In this document: positions 45,410 to 54,654 of the stretch, in pieces
How the letters are laid out: every line of letters begins with the position of its first letter
Numbering within the stretch: the first letter of the stretch is position 1
From: UBA1672 sp964352665
Lineage (GTDB): Bacteria > Pseudomonadota > Alphaproteobacteria > Micavibrionales > Micavibrionaceae
Length of the DNA stretch: 64,000 nt
Assembly: GCA_964352665.1 (NCBI GenBank)
Contig: CAYGSJ010000001.1
Location: 372,001 to 436,000 of the forward strand
Direction: 5' to 3'
Notes under the pieces: generated by a model
The model's database searches: none
What the model was told of the DNA's origin: nothing
The model's input: the letters and a program-made list of their open reading frames with translations, nothing else
Program-made: the position numbers and the translations under genes

Positions 45410-47974
45410 ATGGCACATACCGTTTTAGATAATTTTTTACAAGGTCCAAACGACAGCACGAGCAATGAGGGACTCTCAGACACAGTTGTTATAAAATGCG
45501 ATGGACAGGACATGGTTCACCTACCGGATGTTTCATACGTAGAGGACGCTTCCATGGTAAGAGATGGTGCGGATCTGGTTCTTGATACATCTCATGGCAC
45601 AGTTGTTCTTGAAGATTACTTCTCTTCAGCGCACGCGCCTAACCTTTTTTCCCCAGAAGGCAAAATGCTAACCCCTGATCTTGTTGACTCCTTTATAAAA
45701 GGCGGCGATGAGTATGCAGATGCTGTTATAAGCATGAACGATGTCTCCCCTGTTGGAGCTGTTCATGAAGTTAAGGGTGACGCAACAATTACACGCGTAG
45801 ATGGCTCGGTTGAGCATGTAGAGGTTGGCACACCGGTGTATCAAGGCGACGTTGTCGAAACCGATCAAGATGGTGCTTTAAACATCATGTTCATTGACGA
45901 GACAACATTTGCCGTATCGGAAGATGCGCGCCTTGCCATTGATGAATATGTTTTTGATCCAGCCACACAATCCGGAACGACAAACTTTTCTGTTCTTAAA
46001 GGTGTGTTTGTCTTCACATCAGGGCTTATAGGGCGCGACGACCCGGACGATGTTATGATTGAAACCCCTTCAGGGTCTATCGGTATTCGTGGAACAATTA
46101 TCGCCGGTAACGTAGACACGGGTGAGATTACGGTGATCGAGGGCGCGATTGTTCTTCATGACCATTCAGGAAACAGCATTACATTGGCTAACCAGTATGA
46201 GACTGCACGTTTTAACACTGCAGGCGATGCGATTGATCACATGGGTGATTTGGCGGCCAACGACGTTGCAGTAAAATTTGGCAGCTTATCCAGTGTTTCC
46301 GGTGATCTGTTCTCTTCTATCGAAGATTCTTCATCTGAAACGATAAATGAATCCGAAAGTCAGGATGATCAGGACGCACAGAGCGATGACAGCGAAGAAG
46401 CTGATGACAGCACAACTGGCGATGGCGAACAAAGCGAGGATACTGGCGATCAATCTTCTATGGATGAAGTTATTACAAGCGAAGACATCGTAGAGACAGA
46501 AGTGACAGAACTTGAACCACTGACCGAGACATCCAGCGAAAGCTCGGAAAGCAGCACAGGAAGTACAGGCGCAGAATCAAGCAGCAGTTCAGAGACGACA
46601 GCCGCTCCACCACCTCCACCTGCGAGCAATCCATTCCAGCTTCAGGTTACAAAGTTTGCGCTTGCCGAAGGAGCGAGTAGTACTGGCCAGCCCATTATGC
46701 AGGTGACGGGTTTGTTCACATCTCAGGCTTCTTTACAAGTTGTCGGTATTTCAAAGAACTTCTATGAAGTCGTCGACCAAGGAAACAACAACTTCCTTGT
46801 TAAACTGAAAGCCGGCGTAGAAGCGGATGCAGAAAATCTTAAACCTCTTGCCCTTATGGGAACGGCAGCAAACGGACAAACCGTAGTACAGGTTATTAAT
46901 CCTAATATTCTTAATGTGGATGAACCGACTACATTTAGTCAGGAAATGCCAAATGTTCTGACTGGCGCACAGGGCAGCTATGTTATTTATGATTTCTCAC
47001 AGGATTTCAATGATCCTGAAGGAATTCTTAGTTTCCAGCTCAATACCAATATAGCAGGACAGCCTGGAGTTGTTGCCGGTAGCGTGGACTTTAACGCGAG
47101 CACCGGTATTTTGAAATTCTATCTGGATCCTGCATCAGCAACCGGAGCTTTTACAATAGATGTTGCTGCTGTTACATCTTCGGGCGTGGTTCCTGCTCCA
47201 ACCTACAACTTTGTGGGATATGATGCCAACCAGACATTCAGCATCAGCGGCACGCACGGAACAGCAACTACTTCAGGTACTTACGCCGATAACGGTGCCC
47301 TTGACGAATTCACCATAGCGATCGGTAGCGTAAATTTATTCACCGATATTGATAATCTGGATAACATAGTCCATGTCATGGATTTTGCGTCCAACTTCTA
47401 TGGAAAGCTGGGCGGCGGTAATGACACAATTGACATTGCCTCTAATAGTACAGATGGATTTGAAATTTATGGCGGCGGCGGCTCTGATATTTTCATCATG
47501 AGAAATGTCGAAGGGGATGTTTACGGCGGTGATGGGAATGACCAGTTCCAAATTGATGGCGCGATCCTAACTGATTTGATGGCAGCAGGCACTACCTCAG
47601 TGATTAATGGTGGTGAAGGTAATGATTTACTTCATATCGCCACGAATGGTGGCAGTGGCGCAAATATCAACTTCAATAACCTTGGCCCAAACGTTTCAAT
47701 TACAAATATTGAAAAAATTGCGAGCATAAATGGTGAAGCAAACGGTATTGCAATAGGGTATGATAATGTCATGGCCATGACAGACGATAAGAATATCCTG
47801 TTCTTTGACATGGACTCCCAGGATGCTTTGGCTTTCCATAATACATCAGGAAATCAGTTCTTTAATACGGGCGTCCAAAACATTGGTGGAGAATCCTATA
47901 ACGTCTATACGGATGGTGTAATTACTCTTTTGGTTGACACCGATGCGGGCACAGTTACTGGATTGCCAGCGTAA
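45410..47974 (+). CDS. FecR-domain and RTX-like secreted surface protein
   Basis: 854 residues from the ATG at 45410 (AGGGA site), rather than 45392. Parts in order: an N-terminal segment (about 20-85) with a GADLVLDTSHGTVVLEDYF pattern like the prefix of large biofilm proteins; a FecR domain (about 110-265, VHEVKGDATITRVDGS to GTIIAGNVDTGEITVIEG, in parts); a long acidic Ser/Thr/Glu linker (about 300-400) ending in PPPPP; Ig-like or cadherin-like stretch (about 405-620); and C-terminal RTX-like Ca2+-binding repeats (GGGNDTIDIA, YGGGGSDIFIM, YGGDGNDQFQI, GGEGNDLLHI) at about 665-745. No N-terminal signal peptide, as in type I secretion substrates. No type I secretion genes are in the window. 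Confidence 0.78.
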   Translation: MAHTVLDNFLQGPNDSTSNEGLSDTVVIKCDGQDMVHLPDVSYVEDASMVRDGADLVLDTSHGTVVLEDYFSSAHAPNLFSPEGKMLTPDLVDSFIKGGDEYADAVISMNDVSPVGAVHEVKGDATITRVDGSVEHVEVGTPVYQGDVVETDQDGALNIMFIDETTFAVSEDARLAIDEYVFDPATQSGTTNFSVLKGVFVFTSGLIGRDDPDDVMIETPSGSIGIRGTIIAGNVDTGEITVIEGAIVLHDHSGNSITLANQYETARFNTAGDAIDHMGDLAANDVAVKFGSLSSVSGDLFSSIEDSSSETINESESQDDQDAQSDDSEEADDSTTGDGEQSEDTGDQSSMDEVITSEDIVETEVTELEPLTETSSESSESSTGSTGAESSSSSETTAAPPPPPASNPFQLQVTKFALAEGASSTGQPIMQVTGLFTSQASLQVVGISKNFYEVVDQGNNNFLVKLKAGVEADAENLKPLALMGTAANGQTVVQVINPNILNVDEPTTFSQEMPNVLTGAQGSYVIYDFSQDFNDPEGILSFQLNTNIAGQPGVVAGSVDFNASTGILKFYLDPASATGAFTIDVAAVTSSGVVPAPTYNFVGYDANQTFSISGTHGTATTSGTYADNGALDEFTIAIGSVNLFTDIDNLDNIVHVMDFASNFYGKLGGGNDTIDIASNSTDGFEIYGGGGSDIFIMRNVEGDVYGGDGNDQFQIDGAILTDLMAAGTTSVINGGEGNDLLHIATNGGSGANINFNNLGPNVSITNIEKIASINGEANGIAIGYDNVMAMTDDKNILFFDMDSQDALAFHNTSGNQFFNTGVQNIGGESYNVYTDGVITLLVDTDAGTVTGLPA

Positions 47975-48003
47975 TAATTCTTCAAAGAGATGCTGTGGGT
48001 AAG

Positions 48004-48041
48004 GCTGTGGAATAAAATCTTCAAAGAGATTTTTCCACAGC
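48004..48041. terminator. Convergent terminator-like hairpin with repeats
   Basis: GCTGTGGAA ... AAATCT pairs with AGATTT ... TTCCACAGC, a 15-base-pair stem with a 2-base bulge and a six-base loop. It spans the glpK stop codon and follows the FecR/RTX gene by about 30 bases. A direct 13-base repeat (TCTTCAAAGAGAT) is found at 47979-47991 and 48018-48030. No full T run follows in either direction, so terminator strength is uncertain. Confidence 0.55.
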
Positions 48042-49499
48042 TAGCACCCATTTTCCGTATAACTTATCCATATCCTCTTTTGCTGCGTGCGGCCTGTACG
48101 TATGCTCCGCGCGCCATGATGATGCCACCATATCAAGCGAGTCAAAAACGCCTGCCTGAACCCCTGCAAGACAAGCTGCCCCCCATGCTGTGCACTCTGA
48201 AACCCGCGGAATTGCAATTGCCGAGCTCAAAACATCAGCGATAAGCTGGCACATAAATTTATTCTCGACAAGTCCGCCATCCGCACGCAGAGACTCAACT
48301 TTGTGGCCGCTATCCTGCTCCATCACCGAGACCAGATCACGGGTTTGGAATGCCTGCGCTTCCAGAGTTGCCCGCGCTATATGCCCGAGCCCTGAATCCC
48401 TTGTCAGACCACAGATAACGCCCCGTGCATCCGGATTCCAGTACGGCGCCCCCAAGCCTGTAAAGGCAGGCACAAAATACACCCCGCCATTGTCAGGGAC
48501 AGATAAAGCAAGAGCTTCACTGTCTTTTGCATTGTTTATAGCCTTCAAATTATCCCTTAGAAACTGAATTGCGGTGCCTGCATTAAAAATCGACCCTTCC
48601 AAGGCATAAGACACTTTCCCATTAATCTGCATAGCTATAGTTGTTAAAAGACGGTTTTGTGATTCGATGAATTCATCCCCTATATTCATAAGGGCAAAGC
48701 ACCCTGTGCCATAGGTGGATTTGATCATACCCGGTGCAAGACACCCCTGTCCTATCAATGCCGATTGCTGGTCCCCAGCCATACCGCCAACAGTCAGTTT
48801 ATGCCCAACAATATCCGAATCAATTTGGCCATAAATAGCTATATTGTTTTTAACTTCCGGCGCCATAGAGGCTGGAACATCAAATATTTCAAAGAGGTCC
48901 TGATCCCATTTCCCATCAACAATATTGTACAACATGGTGCGCGATGCGTTTGTTGCATCCGTGACATGCTCCTCTCCCCCCGTAAGATGCCAGAGCAAAT
49001 ATGTATCAACCGTTCCGAAGACCAGATCTCCGTTTTTTGCCCGCGACCTTGCCCCCTCCACATGGTCCAAAATCCACTTTATTTTTGTTGCCGAAAAGTA
49101 AGGGTCGAGTAATAGGCCAGTTTTTTGGCGGATTCTTTCCTCCAGACCCTCTCCTCTTAAAGTTGCACATAAGCTGGAGGTGCGGCGATCTTGCCAGACA
49201 ATCGCATTATAGACAGGTTCTCCTGTTTTTCTATCCCATACGATCGTGGTTTCCCGTTGATTTGTGATGCCTACACCCGCGATTGAGGACAAAAAATCCT
49301 GACTCTTTTCCAAGACAGATCTTATTGTTTCCACAGTATTATTCACAAGCTCTTTTGGATCCTGCTCGACCCAGCCATCCTGTGGATATATAAGATTAAT
49401 CTCCTTTTGGGCAAGTGCCTGTACGTCACCCTTTTCATCAAACAAAATAGATCGGGAACTACTGGTTCCCTGATCAACAGATAAAAGGTAATGCGCCAT
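48021..49499 (-). CDS. glpK: Glycerol kinase
   Basis: 492 residues, the usual length. Phosphorylates glycerol to glycerol 3-phosphate. FGGY-family motifs: SVDQGTSSSRSILFDEKGD near the start, VGITNQRETTIVWDRKTGEP (20 residues), WHLTGGEEHVTDATNASRT, GGMAGDQQSALIGQ and the C-terminal SLRADGGLVENKFMCQL. It follows glpD by 12 bases, so both are likely one operon. No glpF or glpR in the window. Confidence 0.96.
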   Translation of the reverse strand: MAHYLLSVDQGTSSSRSILFDEKGDVQALAQKEINLIYPQDGWVEQDPKELVNNTVETIRSVLEKSQDFLSSIAGVGITNQRETTIVWDRKTGEPVYNAIVWQDRRTSSLCATLRGEGLEERIRQKTGLLLDPYFSATKIKWILDHVEGARSRAKNGDLVFGTVDTYLLWHLTGGEEHVTDATNASRTMLYNIVDGKWDQDLFEIFDVPASMAPEVKNNIAIYGQIDSDIVGHKLTVGGMAGDQQSALIGQGCLAPGMIKSTYGTGCFALMNIGDEFIESQNRLLTTIAMQINGKVSYALEGSIFNAGTAIQFLRDNLKAINNAKDSEALALSVPDNGGVYFVPAFTGLGAPYWNPDARGVICGLTRDSGLGHIARATLEAQAFQTRDLVSVMEQDSGHKVESLRADGGLVENKFMCQLIADVLSSAIAIPRVSECTAWGAACLAGVQAGVFDSLDMVASSWRAEHTYRPHAAKEDMDKLYGKWVLAVEKSL

Positions 49500-49511
49500 T
49501 TTAATATCCCC

Positions 49512-51032
49512 CTATGCCGCGACAACAGCTTCTATTGCATCTTTCATCGCTTTTTCGATCTTCACAAGCGTCTTATCCGAAACCGATAACCCCAGCTTGG
49601 AACGGCGCCAAACAACGTCTTCTACTGAGGCGGCCCATTCATATTTAACCAAATACTCGATTTCCGCGGCATAAACACCATCACCGCAATGCTCACCCAG
49701 ATCGGCTATTGATTGCGCACCATAGAGGATATAATCCATGCGCGTCCCGTAAGCGCGGACATAACGCTCCAACAATCGCTCGGGAACCCATGCATAGCGG
49801 CGCTTCTGCTTCTCCAGAAAGACATTAAAGCCCTGCCCTCCCAAATCTCCGCCAACAATAGGCTCGGACGCTGTCCAAGGCAGTCTGTCACGACCGGAAA
49901 GGCGCATAAGCTGGTTTATAACGGCCTCGCTTAAGGCGCGATAGGTGGTTAATTTACCGCCAAACACCGATAATAACGGCGGATCATAACGACTATGGTG
50001 ATAAATTTTATAGTCCCGCGTTACCTTTCTGGCCTCGCTCCGGCCATCATCAATAAGGGGACGCACCCCGCTAAAATTAAACAGGACATGAGATGGTGTG
50101 ATTGATTTTGCAAACACCCGATTAACAGAGGCGCATAAATACTCGGTTTCCGCGTCGGAGGGGCGAGCATCGCGAGGGTCTCCCGTGTAATCCTCTTCGG
50201 TTGTTCCCACAAGTGTATACCCCATGTAAGGGGCAACGAAGACAATGCGCTTATCGGGCTGTTGCAGCACATAGGCGTGTTTGCCCTCATACTGGCGTGG
50301 CAGCAAGATGTGACTTCCCTTTACCAGCCGGACATGCGGCAAATCAGGGTCATCGCCCTGCATGCCAACCGAGTCCAGAAATCTTCCAACCCAGGGACCG
50401 GTTGCATTCACAACCATGGAGGCATTTACATCCAGCTTATCACCGGAATTTGTATCCCGCAGACTAACGCGCCACTGCCCATTCACAACACTTAACCCTT
50501 CGCAGGCTGTACGTGTCAGAATTCTTGCCTTCCTCGCCGCCGCATCCACGGCATTCAAAACCACAAGACGCGTATCATCGACATAACCATCATAATACGC
50601 CACACCATCAACTACATCATTCAGCAACGGTGCGCCGTATTCATCTGCCTTAAACACAATCATTCGAGAGCGCGGCAATGCTTTTTTTCCACCGAGCCGG
50701 TCATAAAACCACAACCCCAAACGCACAAACCATTGCGGCCTGGTTTTTTCATCCTGCAAGAACACACATTCAATGGGATGGATAAGATGCGGAGCAATCC
50801 TTAGGAGCGTTTCACGCTCTTTAAGCGACTCTCTGACCATTCTGAATTCAAAGTTCTCAAGATAGCGTAACCCGCCATGAATAAGTTTTGTGCTGGCCGA
50901 AGATGTTGCGCCGGCAAGATCATCTGCCTCTACAAGCAAGACAGACAAGCCACGGCCCGCGGCATCCCTTGCGATGCCCGCGCCGTTAATACCACCACCA
51001 ATTACACATAAGTCATAATGAAGATCGCTCAT
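49512..51032 (-). CDS. glpD: Glycerol-3-phosphate dehydrogenase, FAD-linked
   Basis: 506 residues from the ATG at 51032 (a GTG sits three bases earlier). Oxidises glycerol 3-phosphate at the membrane, passing electrons to quinone. FAD motif CVIGGGINGAGIARDAAGRG at the N-terminus, SSASTKLIHGGLRYLENFEF, GTTEEDYTGDP, and the C-terminal SVFGGKLTTYRALSE. In the expected operon with glpK, glpD first. Confidence 0.95.
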   Translation of the reverse strand: MSDLHYDLCVIGGGINGAGIARDAAGRGLSVLLVEADDLAGATSSASTKLIHGGLRYLENFEFRMVRESLKERETLLRIAPHLIHPIECVFLQDEKTRPQWFVRLGLWFYDRLGGKKALPRSRMIVFKADEYGAPLLNDVVDGVAYYDGYVDDTRLVVLNAVDAAARKARILTRTACEGLSVVNGQWRVSLRDTNSGDKLDVNASMVVNATGPWVGRFLDSVGMQGDDPDLPHVRLVKGSHILLPRQYEGKHAYVLQQPDKRIVFVAPYMGYTLVGTTEEDYTGDPRDARPSDAETEYLCASVNRVFAKSITPSHVLFNFSGVRPLIDDGRSEARKVTRDYKIYHHSRYDPPLLSVFGGKLTTYRALSEAVINQLMRLSGRDRLPWTASEPIVGGDLGGQGFNVFLEKQKRRYAWVPERLLERYVRAYGTRMDYILYGAQSIADLGEHCGDGVYAAEIEYLVKYEWAASVEDVVWRRSKLGLSVSDKTLVKIEKAMKDAIEAVVAA

Positions 51033-51213
51033 CACGATTAAAGATACAGCAAGTATGGCATGATGAAAAGCGCAGATTAACAGGGTGAATCAACTATTTA
51101 TTGCAACAGCAATCAACCCAAGATATATCGAGGTTTGAAATACACACGTGTTGGGATAGAATTGTGGATAACTTTCTGCGTCCCTTCCCCTCCGCCATTC
51201 TTCAAGATTTAAC

Positions 51214-53322
51214 ATGACGGCAAAGAATTACATTGCATATAGCCTTGCGGCCATAACCGTTTTTGCGTGGGCACCGACAATAACAACCAGCGAGGCCGCA
51301 ACTGCGCATCGCCATTCACCCGCATCCACAGGATTTCTTGGCCTCAATACCGTACCCAGCGCACGCATGGATGAGGCCGGCACCGTGCGCGCAGGTGTTT
51401 CTATGCTTGATCCGTATATGCACGGCTATATCGGCGTTCAAATTGCCAAGCCGCTCTCTCTCACCTTTCGTCAAAGCGCGGAAACATCAAATTTTACGGA
51501 AGATGCAGACCATTTATACCCCGGTGCAGATCTAAAGCTCCGCCTTGTGAAAGAAACTGCCACGCGCCCTGCTATCGCTATTGGTATGCAATCGGCCTTC
51601 GGGCACAAAAAAATGGCTGGAGAGTATCTCGCACTGAGCAAGCGTTACAACAATTTTGATTTTACAGCTGGCCTTGGCTGGGGGCGCTTTGGAACAGCAG
51701 GACATTTGGATAACCCGTTTAAAATTTTCGGGGACCACTTCGAAGACGATAGGGATTACAACAGCGAGCTTCCAAATACGCCGGATGACTGGTTTACCGG
51801 CGACAAAATAGGGTTTTTCGCCGGCCTGGAATATTTCCTGCCCTATGAAGGCATGAGTCTGAAACTGGATTACGGCGCCGATCGCTATAGCGCTGAGAAA
51901 GCAAGCTTTGGCTATGAAGCCGGCGCACCATGGGGGATTGGCCTGTCCTATACCCATGATAAATGGCTTAGCGCGCAGATTGGCGCACAAGGAACAGACA
52001 AGGTCATGGGGCGAATTTCCTTGCAGGCCAGCCCCGAACAATGGCCGCTAACAGGCCAAGAGATAGAGCCACCCCGCAATATAGAAACCGATGATTACGC
52101 GCAACAACCGGCGGTGCAGGCCATTATTGACTCAGCGGCACAAGAAAACATTACACTGAAAAATATTATCATGGACGAACACAGCATCCATGTCGTTCAA
52201 GAGATATCCCTGGATCAAAATACACCCCGACAAATCGGACGCGCCGCACGGCACATAAAAGCGTACACCAACGATAAAATCGAGCACATTGAAATTACAC
52301 CCCGTCATATGAATCTGTTTGGAAAAACTATAAAAATAACACGAAATAATGTTGATAAGTTTGTTGATAAATCACTAATAAGTCCACAAGAGGTCTGGGA
52401 AAATACTGAATTTGTAGTTAGCGACACTAAAAACACAGAAGCGGATATTTTTATACACTCCAGGGGCATTAATGTGGATAAAATTTTTCGACTTGCGCTT
52501 GAAAACCAACTCAGCCTCTCCGAAGAACACAGGGGGGCACTTTACAGAACATCGGCTTTTGTCGAGGCGCAAGGATCCCCTTTTCTCGGCTTCATTGTCG
52601 GAGGGGCGCTACGCCTAAACATAAAGGATAATCTGGACGACGTTAATCTTGCGTTCCTCAGCCCTTTCCTGCAGAGCAGCGGCAGCTTCGCCAATAAACG
52701 TATTAGTCTTGAAAACGCCTACCTTGGATACGCGCACAGCTTTACGCCTTCTGTCCATGGGCTTGTCTTGTCCGGATATTTTGAGGAACGATACGCCGGA
52801 ATGGGAGGCGAGATTCTCTACCGCCCGCCCTCTTCCCGCTTTGCCGTTGGCGCCGAAGCCTGGCTTCTGGCACCAAGAGAAGCCAACACAACACTGAATG
52901 CCAGCCTTATAGAAGATAGCAGGATTTTTACCGGCTATCTCAATGGATGGTATGACCTCCCGTATCACGACATCACGTTAAATGCCAAGGCCGGAAAATA
53001 TAATGAAGGAGATGTCGGCATCTCTTTAGGGCTTCAACGACTATTTGATAATGGCGCCACTTTGAATGGTTCCATAGCATTGAGCAGGGAAACCGATCTT
53101 GATCCCTTTGGTGGAACAACCCATGCATTCCACAGCATAAACCTAACGCTTCCAATTGGAAGCTTACCCATCATTCCGTCCGGCAGTGAAATCAGAACAC
53201 GCATCGAACCCATCGACCGCATCACAGCACAGACAATTCACCCCCCCATACGACTTTTTGACTTAACAGAAAACTTTACACTCGATCATTTGGCGCGTCA
53301 TTGGAATACAATCATGGATTAA
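51214..53322 (+). CDS. YjbH-like outer-membrane protein
   Basis: 702 residues. A signal peptide ends near residue 30 (ITTSEAATA). The first half has the YjbH pattern: STGFLGLNTVPSARMDEAGT, KPLSLTFRQ, LYPGADLKLRL, YNNFDFTAGLGWGRFG and LDNPFKIFGDHF. The rest has alternating, beta-barrel-like Tyr/Gly/Phe-rich sequence and ends in a strand-like region. YjbH homologues are linked to exopolysaccharide production in Escherichia coli (yjbEFGH). This is not next to the usual yjbEFG genes here. It is divergent from glpD. Confidence 0.8.
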   Translation: MTAKNYIAYSLAAITVFAWAPTITTSEAATAHRHSPASTGFLGLNTVPSARMDEAGTVRAGVSMLDPYMHGYIGVQIAKPLSLTFRQSAETSNFTEDADHLYPGADLKLRLVKETATRPAIAIGMQSAFGHKKMAGEYLALSKRYNNFDFTAGLGWGRFGTAGHLDNPFKIFGDHFEDDRDYNSELPNTPDDWFTGDKIGFFAGLEYFLPYEGMSLKLDYGADRYSAEKASFGYEAGAPWGIGLSYTHDKWLSAQIGAQGTDKVMGRISLQASPEQWPLTGQEIEPPRNIETDDYAQQPAVQAIIDSAAQENITLKNIIMDEHSIHVVQEISLDQNTPRQIGRAARHIKAYTNDKIEHIEITPRHMNLFGKTIKITRNNVDKFVDKSLISPQEVWENTEFVVSDTKNTEADIFIHSRGINVDKIFRLALENQLSLSEEHRGALYRTSAFVEAQGSPFLGFIVGGALRLNIKDNLDDVNLAFLSPFLQSSGSFANKRISLENAYLGYAHSFTPSVHGLVLSGYFEERYAGMGGEILYRPPSSRFAVGAEAWLLAPREANTTLNASLIEDSRIFTGYLNGWYDLPYHDITLNAKAGKYNEGDVGISLGLQRLFDNGATLNGSIALSRETDLDPFGGTTHAFHSINLTLPIGSLPIIPSGSEIRTRIEPIDRITAQTIHPPIRLFDLTENFTLDHLARHWNTIMD

Positions 53323-53383
53323 ATATATAGATATTTTCTACGGCATGTACCTGTGAAAAATTCTATGGATAAAAAACAGCTCT

Positions 53384-53406
53384 AAAAAAGCCGCCCGAGG
53401 GCGGCT
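53384..53406 (-). terminator. Terminator for the rluD side
   Basis: AGCCGCC / GGCGGCT stem with a CGAG loop. On the minus strand it is followed by TTTTTT, so it is a terminator for the rluD operon, about 250 bases past the rluD stop. On the plus strand it could assist the end of the YjbH gene but lacks a strong T run. The remaining 230 bases up to rluD are AT-rich and show no gene. Confidence 0.75.
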
Positions 53407-53658
53407 ATAGTTAATTTTCAACCATCTAAAAAATTACACAAGGATTTATGGGATATTTGTGTAACCTATATTTTTGAACGATTTTACTTATTTTTTTATA
53501 TTCTAATCGTTTCGTTTCTTTTTTGTACTCCACCACAATATTCTACAAATCTTTTACGAGTGAGAATCTAAACATCCTTAAAACTTACTGAAGCGATATT
53601 CATACGCCCTTCATACTTTAATGATACATATTTTTTTATGTAAACACAAAATTTGATT

Positions 53659-54642
53659 TTATTTGAGCTTTTTCAGTATATTAGATATATTTTCTGGTGG
53701 GTCACAGGTGAATTTCATCTCTTTCCCGCTTTCCGGATGCTCAAAAACGATTTGATGGGCATAGAGCATTTGATGTGGAAACTCTACTAATTCTTTAATT
53801 AGATCATTTGGATAATCCGCCTTTTTAAGCTTTGAGATGAGAGCGGTAGGCTGCGTATCGTAAAGAGGGTCTCCGATCAGTGCATGCCCTATCGCCTCCA
53901 GATGGACGCGAATTTGGTGCGTACGTCCTGTCTCCAGCTTGCACTCCACAAGCGCGCAGGCATCCCTGAAACTCTCTAGAACCTTATAGTATGTGCAGGC
54001 TTCCTTGGGCGTATTACTCATAACGCTCATTTTCAAACGATTATGCCTGTGACGCCCGACTGGCCTGTCAATCACACCCTTTAAAGGTACTGGCACCCCA
54101 AAGGTGAGGGCGTGATAGATTCTGTGCAGAGTACGCTCCGCAAGCTGCTGCGATAAGGACTGGTGCGCAGCATCGTTTTTAGCCACCATCATCAAACCTG
54201 CGGTATCCTTGTCCAGACGATGCACAATACCTGGCCGGATAACACCACCAATGCCGGACAAGCTGTCACCACAGTGATGCAAGAGCGCATTCACCAGGGT
54301 ACCTGTCCAGTTCCCTGCCCCCGGGTGCACGACCATACCCACGGGCTTATTCAGAACAATAAGGTGCTCATCCTCATAAACAATATCGAGCGATATATCC
54401 TCTGCCTGCGGCTCTGCGACTTGCGGCGGCGGCACACACACATCAAAATAATCGCCCATCTTCACCTTAATAGAAGCTGTGCCTAGCACCTCTCCGTTCA
54501 TGCTGACCTGATGATCAACAATCAATTTTTGTAGCCGTGATCGCGATAAATCATCGCAAACAGATCCCAGAAACTTATCTGCCCGCATCCCGGCATGCGC
54601 TTCTTCTACAGTAAAGGTTAATTTATTTTCTGATGTTTCCAC
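53659..54642 (-). CDS. rluD: Large-subunit rRNA pseudouridine synthase (RluD family)
   Basis: 327 residues. An N-terminal S4 RNA-binding domain (AHAGMRADKFLGSVCDDLSRSR, in parts) is followed by the catalytic domain: VHPGAGNWTGTLVNALLHHC, then GIVHRLDKDTAGLMMVAKN with the catalytic Asp. C-terminal LETGRTHQIRVHLEAIGHAL binds RNA. RluD modifies 23S rRNA helix 69; RluC-like specificity is not excluded. The start is 12 bases from the downstream secreted-protein gene's stop on the same strand. Confidence 0.9.
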   Translation of the reverse strand: METSENKLTFTVEEAHAGMRADKFLGSVCDDLSRSRLQKLIVDHQVSMNGEVLGTASIKVKMGDYFDVCVPPPQVAEPQAEDISLDIVYEDEHLIVLNKPVGMVVHPGAGNWTGTLVNALLHHCGDSLSGIGGVIRPGIVHRLDKDTAGLMMVAKNDAAHQSLSQQLAERTLHRIYHALTFGVPVPLKGVIDRPVGRHRHNRLKMSVMSNTPKEACTYYKVLESFRDACALVECKLETGRTHQIRVHLEAIGHALIGDPLYDTQPTALISKLKKADYPNDLIKELVEFPHQMLYAHQIVFEHPESGKEMKFTCDPPENISNILKKLK

Positions 54643-54654
54643 GTTAATAAACTG

